DNA of 64,000 bases from Aerococcaceae bacterium DSM 111176 (GTDB taxonomy: Bacteria; Bacillota; Bacilli; Lactobacillales; Aerococcaceae). Made by a program: the position numbers and the translations under genes. Below the pieces are notes generated by a model. It ran no database searches. It saw only the letters and a list, made by a program, of their open reading frames with translations, and was not told where the DNA came from. Position 1 is the stretch's first letter, and each line of letters starts with the position of its first letter. Of the stretch, positions 1 to 12,176 are shown one piece after another. The DNA is taken from assembly GCA_015863215.1 (NCBI GenBank), contig JACBXN010000001.1:142800-206799 (forward strand). The letters are read 5' to 3'.

Positions 1-101
1 AAGATACCATCGAAACGTTCTACTAATTCTTTTTTAGCATCATCGTTCATATCAGGACGGATGATATATAAAATTTCGTATTTTGCTGTTTGGCTGCTCA
101 T
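1..101 (-). CDS. rpsF: 30S ribosomal protein S6, N-terminal part (cut by window edge)
   Basis: Only the first 33 codons are inside the window. They read [20 protein letters not shown] and onward, the typical start of bacterial S6, which binds 16S rRNA with S18 in the small-subunit platform. The ATG lies behind a strong AAAAGGAGGTG ribosome-binding site at about 107-117. A sigma-A-type promoter at 181-209 drives it. Following gyrA on the same strand is usual in Firmicutes, where rpsF is normally followed by ssb and rpsR; those lie outside the window. Confidence 0.95.
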   Translation of the reverse strand, partial: MSSQTAKYEILYIIRPDMNDDAKKELVERFDGI

Positions 102-180
102 TCGCTGCACCTCCTTTTGGTCTTAGTGGCCCTATCTATTTGATAGAGCAAGGAGAGTACTAATGTACTCACAGTTTTTT

Positions 181-209
181 ATTATACTCTTTTTATTAAT
201 TAGTTGCAA
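181..209 (-). promoter_or_regulatory. promoter of rpsF
   Basis: On the minus strand a -35 TTGCAA (204-209) and a perfect -10 TATAAT (181-186) are separated by 17 bases. Transcription would start near 174 and leave a leader of about 73 nt before rpsF. That leader can form GAGTAC/GTACTC (155-170) and CTATC/GATAG (132-145) hairpins. Confidence 0.8.
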
Positions 210-230
210 GAAGAATATTCATTTATTTCA

Positions 231-2798
231 TTATTCATCTTCAGAGTTATCTGTTTCAGATACTTCATCTTCTGTCATGTCATCTGATTCATCTAATAGT
301 TCAATATCTTCCAAATCATCTATATCAGCATCTTCTTCATCCGTTGGGACAATTAATGTAGCTGAACTAACCATTGCAGTGTCATCTAGTCGAATCACTC
401 GAACACCTAGAGTGGCACGTGATGTTTGAGAAATATTTTTAACTTTCATACGTATAGCGATACCTTGATCTGTCATGATTAAAATATCTTCAGTTCCATC
501 AACCACCATTAAGCCAGCTAGTTTTCCTGATTTATCACGAATATCCGCTGTTTTAACTCCGAGTCCACCACGTTTCTTAATTGAATACTGATCAGCTGCG
601 GTACGTTTCCCGTATCCTTTTTCAGTAACAATGAGTACTTCACTGTCTTTTTCTAGAATACCTGCTCCCACAACATAATCATCTTCACGTAGGCGAATAC
701 CTCTAACGCCCGTAGCTGTTCGTCCCATATCTCGAACATCATCTTCCATAAAGGTAATTGCATTTCCTTCATGAGTACCAATAATGATTGGTTTTGTTCC
801 GTCTGTTTCTAAAACTTTAACTAATTCATCGCCTTCTTTAAGATTTAGGGCGATTAAACCGTTATTTCTAATATTATAATATTCACTCGCATTGGTACGC
901 TTAGCTGTTCCTGATTTGGTTACAAAGAATAAGAATTTATCATCACGGGCAACATTATTCTCTTCGTCTGAATAATTTACAGGAATGATTTCTTTAATTT
1001 CTTCACCTTTTTCGATATTAACTAAATTAATAATCGGTAAACCTTTAGCTGTTCTACCATATTCTGGAATGTCATAACCTTTAGCAGAATATACTTTTCC
1101 TAAATTACTAAAGAGAAGTAGGGTATCGTGAGTTGAACATGAAACAAGTGTTTGAATATGGTCGTCATCTCCAACACCCATCCCTTTAACTCCACGACCA
1201 CCACGATTTTGGACAGAGAATTCATCCTCGGTCATACGTTTAATATAACCATTACTTGTTAAAGCAATTAAAATTTCTTCTTGATCAATTAAAGCTTCGT
1301 CTTCAATATCTGTGATTTCACCGACACGTAATTCTGTACGACGCGGGTCATTGTGACGTGAGTTAATATCATTTAATTCATCTTCAATAATTTCATAAAT
1401 ACGTTCACGACTACCTAGAATTTCGGTTAAACGCGCAATTAATGCCACTAAGTCATCGTATTCACTTTGAATTTTATCACGTTCTAAACCAGTTAGTCGC
1501 ACTAAACGCATATCTAAAATAGCTTGAGCTTGAATATCAGTCAGCGTGAAGTTTTCGATTAATTGAACTTTTGCCGTTTCACCGTCAGCTGAGCTACGGA
1601 TGATATTAATAATTTTATCAATATCATCTAACGCAACTAATAAACCTTCTAGAATATGAGCACGATCTTCGGCTTTACGTTTTTCAAATTCTGTACGGCG
1701 GCGAATAACTTCTTCTTGATGATCTAAATATTTAGTTAAAATTTCTTTTAAGCTTAATATTTTCGGTACACCATTATCAATCGCTAGCATGTTAAAGCCG
1801 AAAGATACTTGAAGTGGTGTATATTTAAATAAGTTATTTAATACAACAGTTGCGCTGGTATCTCGTCTAACTTCAATAACAACACGCATACCTTCACGGC
1901 CTGTTTCATCGTTAGCATATGTAATTCCATCAATTCGCTTTTCGCGGGCTAATTCTGCAATTCGTTTTACTAAATTCGCTTTATTAACACCATAAGGCAA
2001 TTCTGTAATAACAATTCGTTCGCGGTCATTTGGTAATTCTTCAATTTCAAATTTACTACGAATGATAATTTTACCACGGCCCGTTTCATATGCTTTACGG
2101 ATTCCTGATTTCCCCATCACAATACCACCGGTTGGGAAATCTGGTCCTGGTAATACTTCCATTAAATCTTCAGTCGTTGCATCGGGTTTATTCATCAATA
2201 AAACAACCGCATTAATGACTTCAGTAAGGTTATGAGGCGGTATATTGGTAGCCATACCAACCGCAATCCCAGCTGCACCATTTACTAATAAGTTAGGGAA
2301 GCGAGCTGGTAATACCACCGGTTCCTTCTCTTCTTCTGAATAGTTTGCTTTAAAATCAATTGTATCTTTATTGATATCGCGTAACATTTCTAACGCTATT
2401 TTACTCATTCGAGCTTCAGTATAACGCATCGCAGCAGCCCCATCACCATCGACAGAACCAAAGTTACCATGACCATCAACTAACATTTCACGGTAACTGA
2501 ATGGCTGCGCCATACGTACCATCGCTTCATAAATAGCCGAGTCACCATGGGGGTGATATTTCCCCATTACGTCCCCAACAATACGTGCAGATTTTTTATG
2601 CGGTTTATCTGGTGTCACACCTAATTCATTCATTCCGTATAAAATACGGCGTTGAACAGGTTTTAAACCATCTCGAACATCTGGTAAAGCACGAGCAACG
2701 ATAACACTCATCGAATAATCTAAGAATGATGTACGCATTTCATTAGGAAGATCTATAGTTTCATAAGGGCGGTGATTTTCGCCAAAAACTTCACTCAT
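231..2798 (-). CDS. gyrA: DNA gyrase subunit A
   Basis: This is the breakage-rejoining subunit of DNA gyrase, which with GyrB introduces negative supercoils. The 855-residue length fits the family. The catalytic tyrosine is Tyr126 in AAMRYTEAR. The quinolone-resistance region reads [12 protein letters not shown] with Ser87 and Glu91, the residues found in susceptible Gram-positives. The C-terminal beta-pinwheel region carries a GyrA box, QNRGGRG, with Asn at its second position. The last 40 residues are a very acidic tail rich in Asp and Glu. It follows gyrB by 34 bases in one operon. No convincing intrinsic terminator was seen between it and rpsF. Confidence 0.98.
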   Translation of the reverse strand: MSEVFGENHRPYETIDLPNEMRTSFLDYSMSVIVARALPDVRDGLKPVQRRILYGMNELGVTPDKPHKKSARIVGDVMGKYHPHGDSAIYEAMVRMAQPFSYREMLVDGHGNFGSVDGDGAAAMRYTEARMSKIALEMLRDINKDTIDFKANYSEEEKEPVVLPARFPNLLVNGAAGIAVGMATNIPPHNLTEVINAVVLLMNKPDATTEDLMEVLPGPDFPTGGIVMGKSGIRKAYETGRGKIIIRSKFEIEELPNDRERIVITELPYGVNKANLVKRIAELAREKRIDGITYANDETGREGMRVVIEVRRDTSATVVLNNLFKYTPLQVSFGFNMLAIDNGVPKILSLKEILTKYLDHQEEVIRRRTEFEKRKAEDRAHILEGLLVALDDIDKIINIIRSSADGETAKVQLIENFTLTDIQAQAILDMRLVRLTGLERDKIQSEYDDLVALIARLTEILGSRERIYEIIEDELNDINSRHNDPRRTELRVGEITDIEDEALIDQEEILIALTSNGYIKRMTEDEFSVQNRGGRGVKGMGVGDDDHIQTLVSCSTHDTLLLFSNLGKVYSAKGYDIPEYGRTAKGLPIINLVNIEKGEEIKEIIPVNYSDEENNVARDDKFLFFVTKSGTAKRTNASEYYNIRNNGLIALNLKEGDELVKVLETDGTKPIIIGTHEGNAITFMEDDVRDMGRTATGVRGIRLREDDYVVGAGILEKDSEVLIVTEKGYGKRTAADQYSIKKRGGLGVKTADIRDKSGKLAGLMVVDGTEDILIMTDQGIAIRMKVKNISQTSRATLGVRVIRLDDTAMVSSATLIVPTDEEDADIDDLEDIELLDESDDMTEDEVSETDNSEDE

Positions 2799-2832
2799 TA
2801 TTTCATTCCTCTCTTAATTAAATAGTCCATCA

Positions 2833-5881
<3,049 letters not shown>

Positions 5882-5888
5882 AAACTAT

Positions 5889-6116
5889 CTAATCTTCGGC
5901 AACAATGACAATTTCTAATTCTTCAGCTGGAAGTTCGATAATATCTCCAGGATAAAGTTTTTTCCCTCGTCTTTGTTCCTCTTCGTCATTTACATATACA
6001 TAAAATTCCTGAAGATAGGCTTTTGCCATTCCTCCACTAGAAATAATGTCTGCAACTTTTAACAATTGACCCAAGGTAATAAAGTCATTTGTAATCGCAA
6101 TTTCTATTTTATTCAT
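5889..6116 (-). CDS. yaaA: S4-domain RNA-binding protein YaaA
   Basis: A 75-residue single S4-domain protein of the YaaA family, always found between dnaN and recF in Firmicutes. The family has an RNA-binding fold, but the exact role is not well established. The core TLGQLLKVADIISSGGMAKAYLQE fold is followed by the strand region EEEQRRGKKLYPGDII typical of S4 domains. The start is placed at the ATG at 6116, six bases after GAGGTG. A GTG three codons further upstream lies inside that ribosome-binding site and is unlikely to be used. A good promoter lies just upstream. Confidence 0.92.
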   Translation of the reverse strand: MNKIEIAITNDFITLGQLLKVADIISSGGMAKAYLQEFYVYVNDEEEQRRGKKLYPGDIIELPAEELEIVIVAED

Positions 6117-6146
6117 AATTATCACCTCAGCCTTTTCTACCTCTGT

Positions 6147-6175
6147 ATTATACCCTTTTTTAGGGATAAACTCAA
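6147..6175 (-). promoter_or_regulatory. promoter of the yaaA-recF-gyrB-gyrA operon
   Basis: On the minus strand TTGAGT (6170-6175) and TATAAT (6147-6152) are separated by 17 bases. It lies between the dnaN terminator and yaaA, which suggests the gyrase operon has its own start independent of dnaA-dnaN. Confidence 0.75.
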
Positions 6176-6284
6176 ATTTTTGGGTTTATTTACCGATTAC
6201 ATGCATTTCACCTTATTTTAAGGGGTAAACACTTATTATATATAAATTGCCTAAAAAGCCCTTTAAATTTAAAATTTGGTCCAT

Positions 6285-6316
6285 CAAAAAATCCCAATTC
6301 AAATTAATGAATTGGG
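6285..6316 (-). terminator. intrinsic terminator after dnaN
   Basis: CCCAATTCA (6293-6301) and TGAATTGGG (6308-6316) form a 9-bp stem with a 6-base loop. On the minus strand it is followed by TTTTTT. It ends the dnaA-dnaN unit. Confidence 0.85.
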
Positions 6317-6334
6317 AAGTGACTATTAAATGTA

Positions 6335-7495
6335 TTAATAAGTATGGTGAGTACGAATGGGTGTAAGTAATTGTAGTAATTCATTATGAGGCACTTCACT
6401 CGGTGCTTCACTTGAAATTAACATTGGGTGAACGGCAGATTGGAATTGAATACGTACATCTACACCATTAAATGAACGTAACGCTTCTTTCATATAATCT
6501 GGGTTGAATGAAATTTGTAAATCATCCCCAGTCACTTCTTTTGTTTTAATCGCTTCGAATGCTTGACCTCGTTCATTACCGCTAACAGTTAATTCTACTG
6601 CATTGTCGACAACATTTAATAAAACAACATTATTCTTACCTTGATGTGACATTAAACTTGCACGGTCTAGCGCTTGATGCAAGATATCAGAATTGAGAAT
6701 AATTTCTGTAGAAGAACTAGTAGGAATTAATCGATTTGTGTCTGGATAATTTCCTTCAAGTAATCGTGAATAAATAATTGTATTTTCCATTAAGAAAATA
6801 ACTTGTTTGCTACTAACAACCATAAATAAATCTTGATCATCTTCAGCAATACGAGATAACTCAGTTACTGTTTTCTTTGGTACTGTAAAACTTTCAAAAT
6901 CAATAACCGATTCGTTTATTTGAACAGGGATAATACGTCTACTTAAACGGTGACTGTCTGTTGCTACCCCAATAATATGTGTTGGGTTAACTGTTAAATT
7001 TAAACCTGTTAAATAAGGGCGATTTTCTTGATTGGATGCTGAGAAAATCGTTCTATCTATTAATTCTTTAAATAATTTAGTTGGTAATGGAATTTGATTC
7101 GTTTCGTCAAATTCAGGTAGATGCGGATATTGAGATCCGTCTTGACCTTTTAAATCAAATACCGCTGGACCAGAAGTGATTGTTAATACTGAATTATCTT
7201 CATTTGATTCAAATTGAATTTTATTATCGGGTAATTTACGGATAATATTATTGAAAAGACTCGCTGTTACAACAATACTTCCTGTTTCTTCAATATTTAA
7301 GTCATATAAATCATTGGTTTGATCTAAAAAACTTTCAATAGAAATCTCAGCATCACTACCAGTTAAATAAATACCTGAATTGGTAGCAGTAATTTTAATC
7401 CCCGTTAAGATAGCAATAGTTGCTTTAGATTGAATTGCTCTAGAGACATCTGCTGCTTGATTAACAAAGACATCTTTTTGAATAGTAAATTTCAT
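6335..7495 (-). CDS. dnaN: DNA polymerase III beta sliding clamp
   Basis: DnaN forms the ring that tethers DNA polymerase III to DNA and also binds MutS, DnaA-regulating and repair proteins. The 386 residues cover the three repeated clamp domains. Recognisable pieces are the start MKFTIQKDVFVNQAADVSRAI, the central ENRPYLTGL, ATDSHRLSRR and the C-terminal LISS/LLTPIRTHH region. It follows dnaA after a 173-base gap that contains the origin unwinding module, and it is closed by its own terminator. Confidence 0.97.
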   Translation of the reverse strand: MKFTIQKDVFVNQAADVSRAIQSKATIAILTGIKITATNSGIYLTGSDAEISIESFLDQTNDLYDLNIEETGSIVVTASLFNNIIRKLPDNKIQFESNEDNSVLTITSGPAVFDLKGQDGSQYPHLPEFDETNQIPLPTKLFKELIDRTIFSASNQENRPYLTGLNLTVNPTHIIGVATDSHRLSRRIIPVQINESVIDFESFTVPKKTVTELSRIAEDDQDLFMVVSSKQVIFLMENTIIYSRLLEGNYPDTNRLIPTSSSTEIILNSDILHQALDRASLMSHQGKNNVVLLNVVDNAVELTVSGNERGQAFEAIKTKEVTGDDLQISFNPDYMKEALRSFNGVDVRIQFQSAVHPMLISSEAPSEVPHNELLQLLTPIRTHHTY

Positions 7496-7510
7496 CTTTG
7501 AACTCCTTAA

Positions 7511-7556
7511 TAAATAATATTATATAAATAGTCTTAGTAGTAGGGCCTGTGCATAG
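7511..7556 (+). other. oriC basal unwinding module in the dnaA-dnaN gap
   Basis: Reading the plus strand, an AT-only block (7511-7530) is followed by three perfect TAG trios (7535-7543), a GGGCC block (7543-7547) and a DnaA-box-like TGTGCATAG (7548-7556). This order matches the DnaA-trio unwinding element known at the Bacillus subtilis origin. A further TTATCAACA box lies at 7642-7650. The pattern is read directly; the function is inferred from B. subtilis. Confidence 0.7.
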
Positions 7557-7668
7557 TGTTTAAAACTAGTATAAAGCCATACTCTGTATGGGAAATGCCA
7601 TGTTAATTAACATGTTGAAAACTCATGAAGTTATGCGAAAGTTATCAACAAGTGCATAAACTGATTTT

Positions 7669-9024
7669 TTATAATTGTTTTTTGACTTGGTCGATATCGT
7701 ATTTTAATTGATCATCATTTTCACGATTCGTCGCGATTTTCTCATAAGCATGGATGACTGTCGTGTGATTTTTATTTCCAAATTGTTCTCCTATTTTAGG
7801 AAAAGACAATTCAGTTAACTCACGGCTTAGATACATAGCGATTTGTCTAGGAATTACAATTTCTTTGTGGCGCTTTTTGCCTTTAATATCGTTAATCGAA
7901 ACATCAAAGTAAAGGCTCACTGTTTCAATAATGCGGTCAACGGTAATTGGTTTATCTTCTTGATCGCCCACAATGGATTGAAGTGCTTCAGCTGCAAGAT
8001 TTGTATTTATTTCTTTACCTTGAATGGCGGCATAGGCAATAACACGTACTAATGCTCCTTCAAGTTCACGAATGTTAGTATCTACACTATTAGCAATATA
8101 TGTAAGTGTTTTTGAATCGATATCTAAATTATCGCTACTTGCTTTCTTTCTTAAAATAGCAATACGTGTTTCTAAATCTGGCGGAGTGATATCCGTAGAT
8201 AAGCCTGATTTGAAACGACTAATTAAACGATCCTCTAAATTATCAATATCATTAGGTAAACGGTCACTCGTTAAAACTATTTGTTTTTCATTATTGAAGA
8301 GTGCATTAAATGTATGGAAAAACTCTTCTTGTGTTTTATCTTTATTAGATAAAAATTGAATATCGTCGATTAGTAAGACATCAATCTTACGGTACATATC
8401 ACGAAATTCTTGTTGTGAGCCATTCTGAATACTCGTTATAAAGTCATTTACGAAAGATTCACTTGTTGCGTATTTAATTTTTTTGCTGGGATCTCTTTTT
8501 TGTATCTCATTACCAATCGCTTGCATCAAATGTGTCTTACCTAGACCAACGCCCCCATAAATTAAGAAGGGATTATAGGTTGTACCTGGACCATCAACTA
8601 CTGCAAGAGCAGCAACACTGGCCATTTTGTTATCTTCCCCTATAACAAATGTATCAAAGGTATAATTTGGATTTAATTGATTGTTACTATTTGTATCGTC
8701 ATTATGTTCTATCTCAATAACTTCTGGAGTGTTATTTTGAACGGGTTGAGATAGAGATGATGGAGCTGTTTCTTCATTAGGTACAAGAATATAATTGGGA
8801 GAATATTCTGTTCCAAATTTCTCTAAGCTAATTTGTAATACATATCCCGATAAATGCTTATCCCAGTAATTTTTAGTTAATGTATTAGGAACAGCAAGAG
8901 TAATGGTATCTATTCCAATGCGAGTAGGTTTAACTGGTTCGACCCAATTTTTGTATGTACCATCGGATAAAATATCCATTAACTGTGTTGTTATTTCTTG
9001 CCAAAAAAGGTCCTTTTCTTCCAT
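7669..9024 (-). CDS. dnaA: chromosomal replication initiator DnaA
   Basis: DnaA binds DnaA boxes and opens oriC. Domain I (residues 1-80) is followed by a short acidic and Asn-rich linker (85-118). The AAA+ core begins at YTFDTFVIG, with Walker A GGVGLGKTH (Lys163) and Walker B VLLIDDIQF (Asp220, Asp221). Domain IV carries the signature FPKIGEQFGNKNHTTVIHA for DNA binding. The 451-residue length is normal. The ATG follows GAGGTGA by about nine bases. It is flanked on both sides by DnaA boxes, so autoregulation is likely. Confidence 0.98.
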   Translation of the reverse strand: MEEKDLFWQEITTQLMDILSDGTYKNWVEPVKPTRIGIDTITLAVPNTLTKNYWDKHLSGYVLQISLEKFGTEYSPNYILVPNEETAPSSLSQPVQNNTPEVIEIEHNDDTNSNNQLNPNYTFDTFVIGEDNKMASVAALAVVDGPGTTYNPFLIYGGVGLGKTHLMQAIGNEIQKRDPSKKIKYATSESFVNDFITSIQNGSQQEFRDMYRKIDVLLIDDIQFLSNKDKTQEEFFHTFNALFNNEKQIVLTSDRLPNDIDNLEDRLISRFKSGLSTDITPPDLETRIAILRKKASSDNLDIDSKTLTYIANSVDTNIRELEGALVRVIAYAAIQGKEINTNLAAEALQSIVGDQEDKPITVDRIIETVSLYFDVSINDIKGKKRHKEIVIPRQIAMYLSRELTELSFPKIGEQFGNKNHTTVIHAYEKIATNRENDDQLKYDIDQVKKQL

Positions 9025-9073
9025 AGAACTGATTCACCTCAATCTGATTAACTGTATAGAAAGTTGTAATATC

Positions 9074-9101
9074 ATTTTATCATAGAATGAGTTTTGCACA
9101 A
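9074..9101 (-). promoter_or_regulatory. probable dnaA promoter
   Basis: On the minus strand TTGTGC (9096-9101) and TAAAAT (9074-9079) are separated by 16 bases. It sits about 50 bases upstream of dnaA and close to the DnaA-box cluster. The -35 is only a moderate match. Confidence 0.5.
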
Positions 9102-9129
9102 GTTGAAAACTCTCTGGAAAATTATAAAC

Positions 9130-9400
9130 ATATCAACAATAAGAGTTATCAACAAGCTATTCGTATCTGTGCATAACTTTGTTCATAAGTAGTTGTCTAC
9201 AACCTCTTCTGGATAAAATGACGTTAAGAAAATCATTATATCAAGGTATTACGAACTTATCAACAGAAAATTTAAGAATCCTATTTTGTTATTAACAACA
9301 GGATAAGTGTCACTTTTTCTGTAAATAAGTTGTGAACAACCCTTTTAACAAAAAAGACTTGTCAACAGTAAAAATTTATTTGTGGATAACTTGTTGATAA
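9130..9400. other. oriC DnaA-box cluster upstream of dnaA
   Basis: The 500-base dnaA-rpmH gap has no gene and carries at least eight DnaA-box-like 9-mers. Two are TTATCAACA (9146-9154 and 9257-9265). Others are ATATCAACA (9130-9138), TTGTCAACA (9359-9367) and, in the opposite sense, TGTGCATAA (9168-9176) and TCTGGATAA (9208-9216). Also opposite are a perfect TGTGGATAA (9381-9389) and TGTTGATAA (9392-9400). The last two are almost abutting. Strand polarity switches here, with dnaA left and rpmH right, as expected of a replication origin. Confidence 0.9.
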
Positions 9401-9449
9401 ATTTAGTGCGACAGGGAAAGATATCGACATTTTTTTATTAAAATACTTC

Positions 9450-9478
9450 TTGACATGGATAGTGATATTCTATAAAAT
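9450..9478 (+). promoter_or_regulatory. promoter of rpmH
   Basis: A perfect -35 TTGACA (9450-9455) is followed after 17 bases by TAAAAT (9473-9478). It drives the short rpmH transcript, which ends at the terminator at 9670-9701. Confidence 0.8.
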
Positions 9479-9524
9479 AGCTTGGTATTGTAATAAACAT
9501 GTAAAAACTTAGGAGGTGCAAAAC

Positions 9525-9659
9525 ATGAAACGTACATACCAACCAAAAAAACGCCAACGTAGTAAAGTACATGGTTTCCGTAAACGTATGAGCACAAAAA
9601 ATGGTCGTCGTGTTTTAAGTAACCGTCGCCGTAAAGGACGTAAACGTTTATCAGCTTAG
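9525..9659 (+). CDS. rpmH: 50S ribosomal protein L34
   Basis: A 44-residue, extremely basic protein that begins [18 protein letters not shown] and ends in an Arg/Lys-rich tail, the standard L34 sequence. It binds 23S rRNA in the large subunit. The ATG follows AGGAGGTG by six bases. It has its own promoter and terminator, so it can be made far in excess of the downstream rnpA. Confidence 0.97.
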   Translation: MKRTYQPKKRQRSKVHGFRKRMSTKNGRRVLSNRRRKGRKRLSA

Positions 9660-9669
9660 TAATGAATTT

Positions 9670-9701
9670 GGTCAACTAGATTACTAGTTGGCCTTTTTTT
9701 T
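9670..9701 (+). terminator. intrinsic terminator after rpmH
   Basis: GGTCAACTAG (9670-9679) pairs with CTAGTTGGCC (9684-9693), with one G-U pair, and is followed by eight T residues. Confidence 0.88.
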
Positions 9702-9746
9702 ATGCTGTAAATCGAGAGAAGTGTTTTATTTAAGGCAATAGTTCGC

Positions 9747-9752
9747 TATAAT
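9747..9752 (+). promoter_or_regulatory. -10 element for rnpA
   Basis: A perfect TATAAT lies 44 bases before the rnpA ATG; no good -35 is visible. It overlaps the most upstream ATG of the rnpA frame (9751), which argues that this ATG is not the real start. Confidence 0.5.
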
Positions 9753-9795
9753 GAGAGAGATAATGATTGATTATCTAGTAAGAAATGAGGCAAAG

Positions 9796-10179
9796 ATGAA
9801 GAAAGCATATCGTGTTAAGAAGGAAAATGAATTTCAAAGAGTATTTCATCAAGGTAAGTCTACTGCTAACCGTCAGTTAGTGCTTTATGTGTATCCGAAA
9901 CCTGAACAAGCACATTTTCGTGTCGGATTCTCGGTTGGTAAAAAAATGGGAAATGCTGTTAAGAGAAATCAAATTAAACGTTATCTTCGTCAGGCGATTC
10001 ATGAATTAACGCCAGCCATTAAAATGGATATTGATTTTTTAGTTATTGCGAGAAAAGATATCGTAGATAAAGATTTTCACCAAATAAAAAAATCTTTAAT
10101 TCATGTGATGTCTTTAGCTGGAGTGATAGATAAACAGGCATTAAATAATTTATTACAAGGAGGTACTAATGAAAATTAG
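9796..10179 (+). CDS. rnpA: ribonuclease P protein component
   Basis: The basic protein subunit of RNase P, which helps the catalytic RNA process tRNA 5' ends. The 127 residues start MKKAYRVKKENEFQRVF and contain the signature GNAVKRNQIKRYLRQAIHE, the RNR-type RNA-binding helix. The start at 9796 follows GAGGC. An in-frame ATG 45 bases upstream lies in the -10 promoter element and would add residues foreign to the family. Its end overlaps yidC by 11 bases, so the two are translationally coupled. Confidence 0.93.
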   Translation: MKKAYRVKKENEFQRVFHQGKSTANRQLVLYVYPKPEQAHFRVGFSVGKKMGNAVKRNQIKRYLRQAIHELTPAIKMDIDFLVIARKDIVDKDFHQIKKSLIHVMSLAGVIDKQALNNLLQGGTNEN

Positions 10180-11005
10180 TAGAAAATGGTTAAAGCTAGC
10201 TTTATTAGCTGGTGTGGTTTTATTTTTAGCAGCCTGTTCATCAGGTGATGTTTCCGCAAATAGTACAAATTTCTGGGATCGTTATGTATTGTATTATATG
10301 GGACAATTTATTATTTGGGTTTCAAATATCTTTGGTGGCAATTATGCATTTGGTATTGCGATCTTCACGATTATCGTACGTATCATCTTATTACCTTTAA
10401 ATAAAAAACAAATGCAGTCACAACGTGAAATGCAAGAATTACAACCAGAAATTGATGCGATTCGTGCTAAATATCCTAATAAAGACCGTGAATCACAATT
10501 AAAAATGCAAGAAGAGCAATCAGCATTATTGGAAGCAAATGACGTAAACCAATTTGCTGGATTATTGCCAATGCTAGTTCAATTGCCACTCATGATGGCA
10601 CTATATCAAGCAATTTTATATACACCTCAATTAAGAGAAGGTAACTTCTTATGGATGAACTTAGGTGAACCAGATCCATACTTTATCTTACCTACGATTG
10701 CTGCATTATTAACTTTTTACTCAACATACTTAAATATGAAGAGTAACCCAGCACAAAATGCAACCACTAAATCAATGATGTTTATTATGCCAGCCATGAT
10801 TTTCTTTATTGGTATTGGACTACCAAGTGCTATTGCTATTTATTGGGTTGTAACGAATGCATTTACTGTAGGACAAACATTAATTTTCAACAATCCATAT
10901 AAGATTATTGCTGAGCGAGAAGAAAAACGTCAAGCAGAAAAAGACCGTGAACGTGCTTTACGCCGTGAATTGCGCCAAAAAACAGGTCGCAAAAAGAAGA
11001 GATAA
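10169..11005 (+). CDS. yidC: membrane protein insertase YidC/OxaA
   Basis: YidC inserts membrane proteins with or without the Sec translocon. The N-terminus is a lipoprotein signal with lipobox LAAC (Cys23), usual for Gram-positive YidC. About five membrane segments follow, the first around 60-80 (YAFGIAIFTIIVRIILLPL) with the conserved hydrophilic-groove Arg in it. The cytoplasmic loop has QREMQELQPEIDAIRAKY, and the C-terminal tail is strongly basic (RRELRQKTGRKKKR), as in members that touch ribosomes. At 278 residues it is complete. Confidence 0.96.
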   Translation: MKISRKWLKLALLAGVVLFLAACSSGDVSANSTNFWDRYVLYYMGQFIIWVSNIFGGNYAFGIAIFTIIVRIILLPLNKKQMQSQREMQELQPEIDAIRAKYPNKDRESQLKMQEEQSALLEANDVNQFAGLLPMLVQLPLMMALYQAILYTPQLREGNFLWMNLGEPDPYFILPTIAALLTFYSTYLNMKSNPAQNATTKSMMFIMPAMIFFIGIGLPSAIAIYWVVTNAFTVGQTLIFNNPYKIIAEREEKRQAEKDRERALRRELRQKTGRKKKR

Positions 11006-11024
11006 TTAGGGAAGGACGAATTCT

Positions 11025-12038
11025 ATGTTGAATCAAAAAACTGTTAGAGCGAATACAGTCGAAGAAGCGATTGAAAAAGGACTAAAAGAATTAAACATCG
11101 AACGCAGTCAAGCTGAAATTCGTGTGATTAACGAAGGTAAAAAAGGTTTCTTAGGTTTTGGTAAACAAGAAGCAATTGTTGAGATTATTCAAAATAATGA
11201 TATCTCATTTAAAGAGTTAACAAATCAATTGGAGCGTGAATCAACAGAAGAGCCAGTTGTAAACACTGAGACAGTGATTGAACAAGAAGCAGTTAAAGTT
11301 GAAAAAACTGAACAAGACAACAAATTAGAAGAAGCTAAAGTAGAGAACAACGAATTAGCGACTGAGTCAAACGAAGCTGAAGTAGAAGCAAAAGAATTTG
11401 AAATTGAGTCGCAAGAAGCTGAAGTAGAAGCAACAGAAGCTGAAATTGAATCAGAAGTAATTGCAGTTGAGATGGAAGAATCACAAGTTGAAAAAGAAGA
11501 AGCAATCGTTGAAACAGAAACAACGGATGAATCTGATGATGATACGGAAGAGACGCCATTCCAAGGTAAAAACGCATATGAGAGTGCAGCAATTGTTGCA
11601 GATTATCTTGTAGCTGTTGTTCGTGAATATGGGGCAGAAGCTGAAGTTGAAATGGATGTTGAAGGACGTAATGTATTCTTCGATATTCATACCGATAAAT
11701 CTGGTTTGGTTATTGGAAAACATGGTAAAATTATTAATTCATTACAAATTTTAGCTCAAACTTATTTATCAGCGATTCACCAACGTCATTTAAATGTGAT
11801 TTTAAATGTTGGAGATTACCGTAAACGTCGTGCCAAGGTATTACAAAATATTGCTGAACAAAAGGCAGACGAAGCAATGCAAACGGGTCAACCTGTTATT
11901 ATTGATGCGTTGCCTGCTTATGAACGTAAACAAATTCATAAACATTTAGCTTATATGAAAAATATCAAGACTTACTCACAAGGCCGTGAGCCTAAACGTC
12001 ATTTAGTGGTGGAATATCAAGAAAAATCAGATAACTAA
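11025..12038 (+). CDS. jag: RNA-binding protein Jag/KhpB (EloR)
   Basis: In streptococci this KH/R3H RNA-binding protein works with KhpA and affects cell elongation and division. The N-terminal Jag-N domain (1-52) includes the motif GKKGFLGFGKQEA. Residues about 65-180 are a low-complexity linker made largely of Glu, Ala and Val with repeated EAEVEA-like units. A KH domain (about 187-265) contains VIGKHGKIINSLQ. The R3H domain covers the C-terminal 70 residues (RKRRAKV, LPAYERKQIH). The linker is longer than in many relatives. It lies 19 bases after yidC, the usual partner. Confidence 0.94.
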   Translation: MLNQKTVRANTVEEAIEKGLKELNIERSQAEIRVINEGKKGFLGFGKQEAIVEIIQNNDISFKELTNQLERESTEEPVVNTETVIEQEAVKVEKTEQDNKLEEAKVENNELATESNEAEVEAKEFEIESQEAEVEATEAEIESEVIAVEMEESQVEKEEAIVETETTDESDDDTEETPFQGKNAYESAAIVADYLVAVVREYGAEAEVEMDVEGRNVFFDIHTDKSGLVIGKHGKIINSLQILAQTYLSAIHQRHLNVILNVGDYRKRRAKVLQNIAEQKADEAMQTGQPVIIDALPAYERKQIHKHLAYMKNIKTYSQGREPKRHLVVEYQEKSDN

Positions 12039-12047
12039 TTTAACTAA

Positions 12048-12080
12048 ACGTCATTTCGAAATGAAGTGGCGTTTTTTTTT
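12048..12080 (+). terminator. intrinsic terminator after jag
   Basis: ACGTCATTTC (12048-12057) pairs with GAAGTGGCGT (12063-12072), with two G-U pairs, followed by nine T residues. It ends the rnpA-yidC-jag unit. Confidence 0.87.
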
Positions 12081-12141
12081 GTAAATTGAAAGTAATTCTG
12101 TAATAATTATGATATTTTTGATATGTCATAGAAAAGAAATA

Positions 12142-12150
12142 TGCTATAAT
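12142..12150 (+). promoter_or_regulatory. extended -10 promoter of the GerMN-like lipoprotein gene
   Basis: TGCTATAAT is a full extended -10 (TGnTATAAT) 26 bases upstream of the ATG. No clear -35 was found, as is usual for this class. Confidence 0.6.
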
Positions 12151-12176
12151 AATAATGATTTTGTTAGGAGGTTTTG

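Noticed and set aside
163..429. Ser-rich plus-strand frame opposite the gyrA 3' end
   Set aside because: It is the antisense of the Asp/Glu-rich GyrA tail, has no ribosome-binding site and covers the rpsF promoter.
11380..11520. Possible repeat array in jag
   Set aside because: The EAEVEA-like units are low-complexity protein repeats, not a DNA repeat or CRISPR; no repeat-spacer structure occurs anywhere in the window.
11335..11723. Two minus-strand Leu- and Phe-rich frames inside jag
   Set aside because: They are the complement of the Glu-rich jag linker, with no translation or transcription signals.
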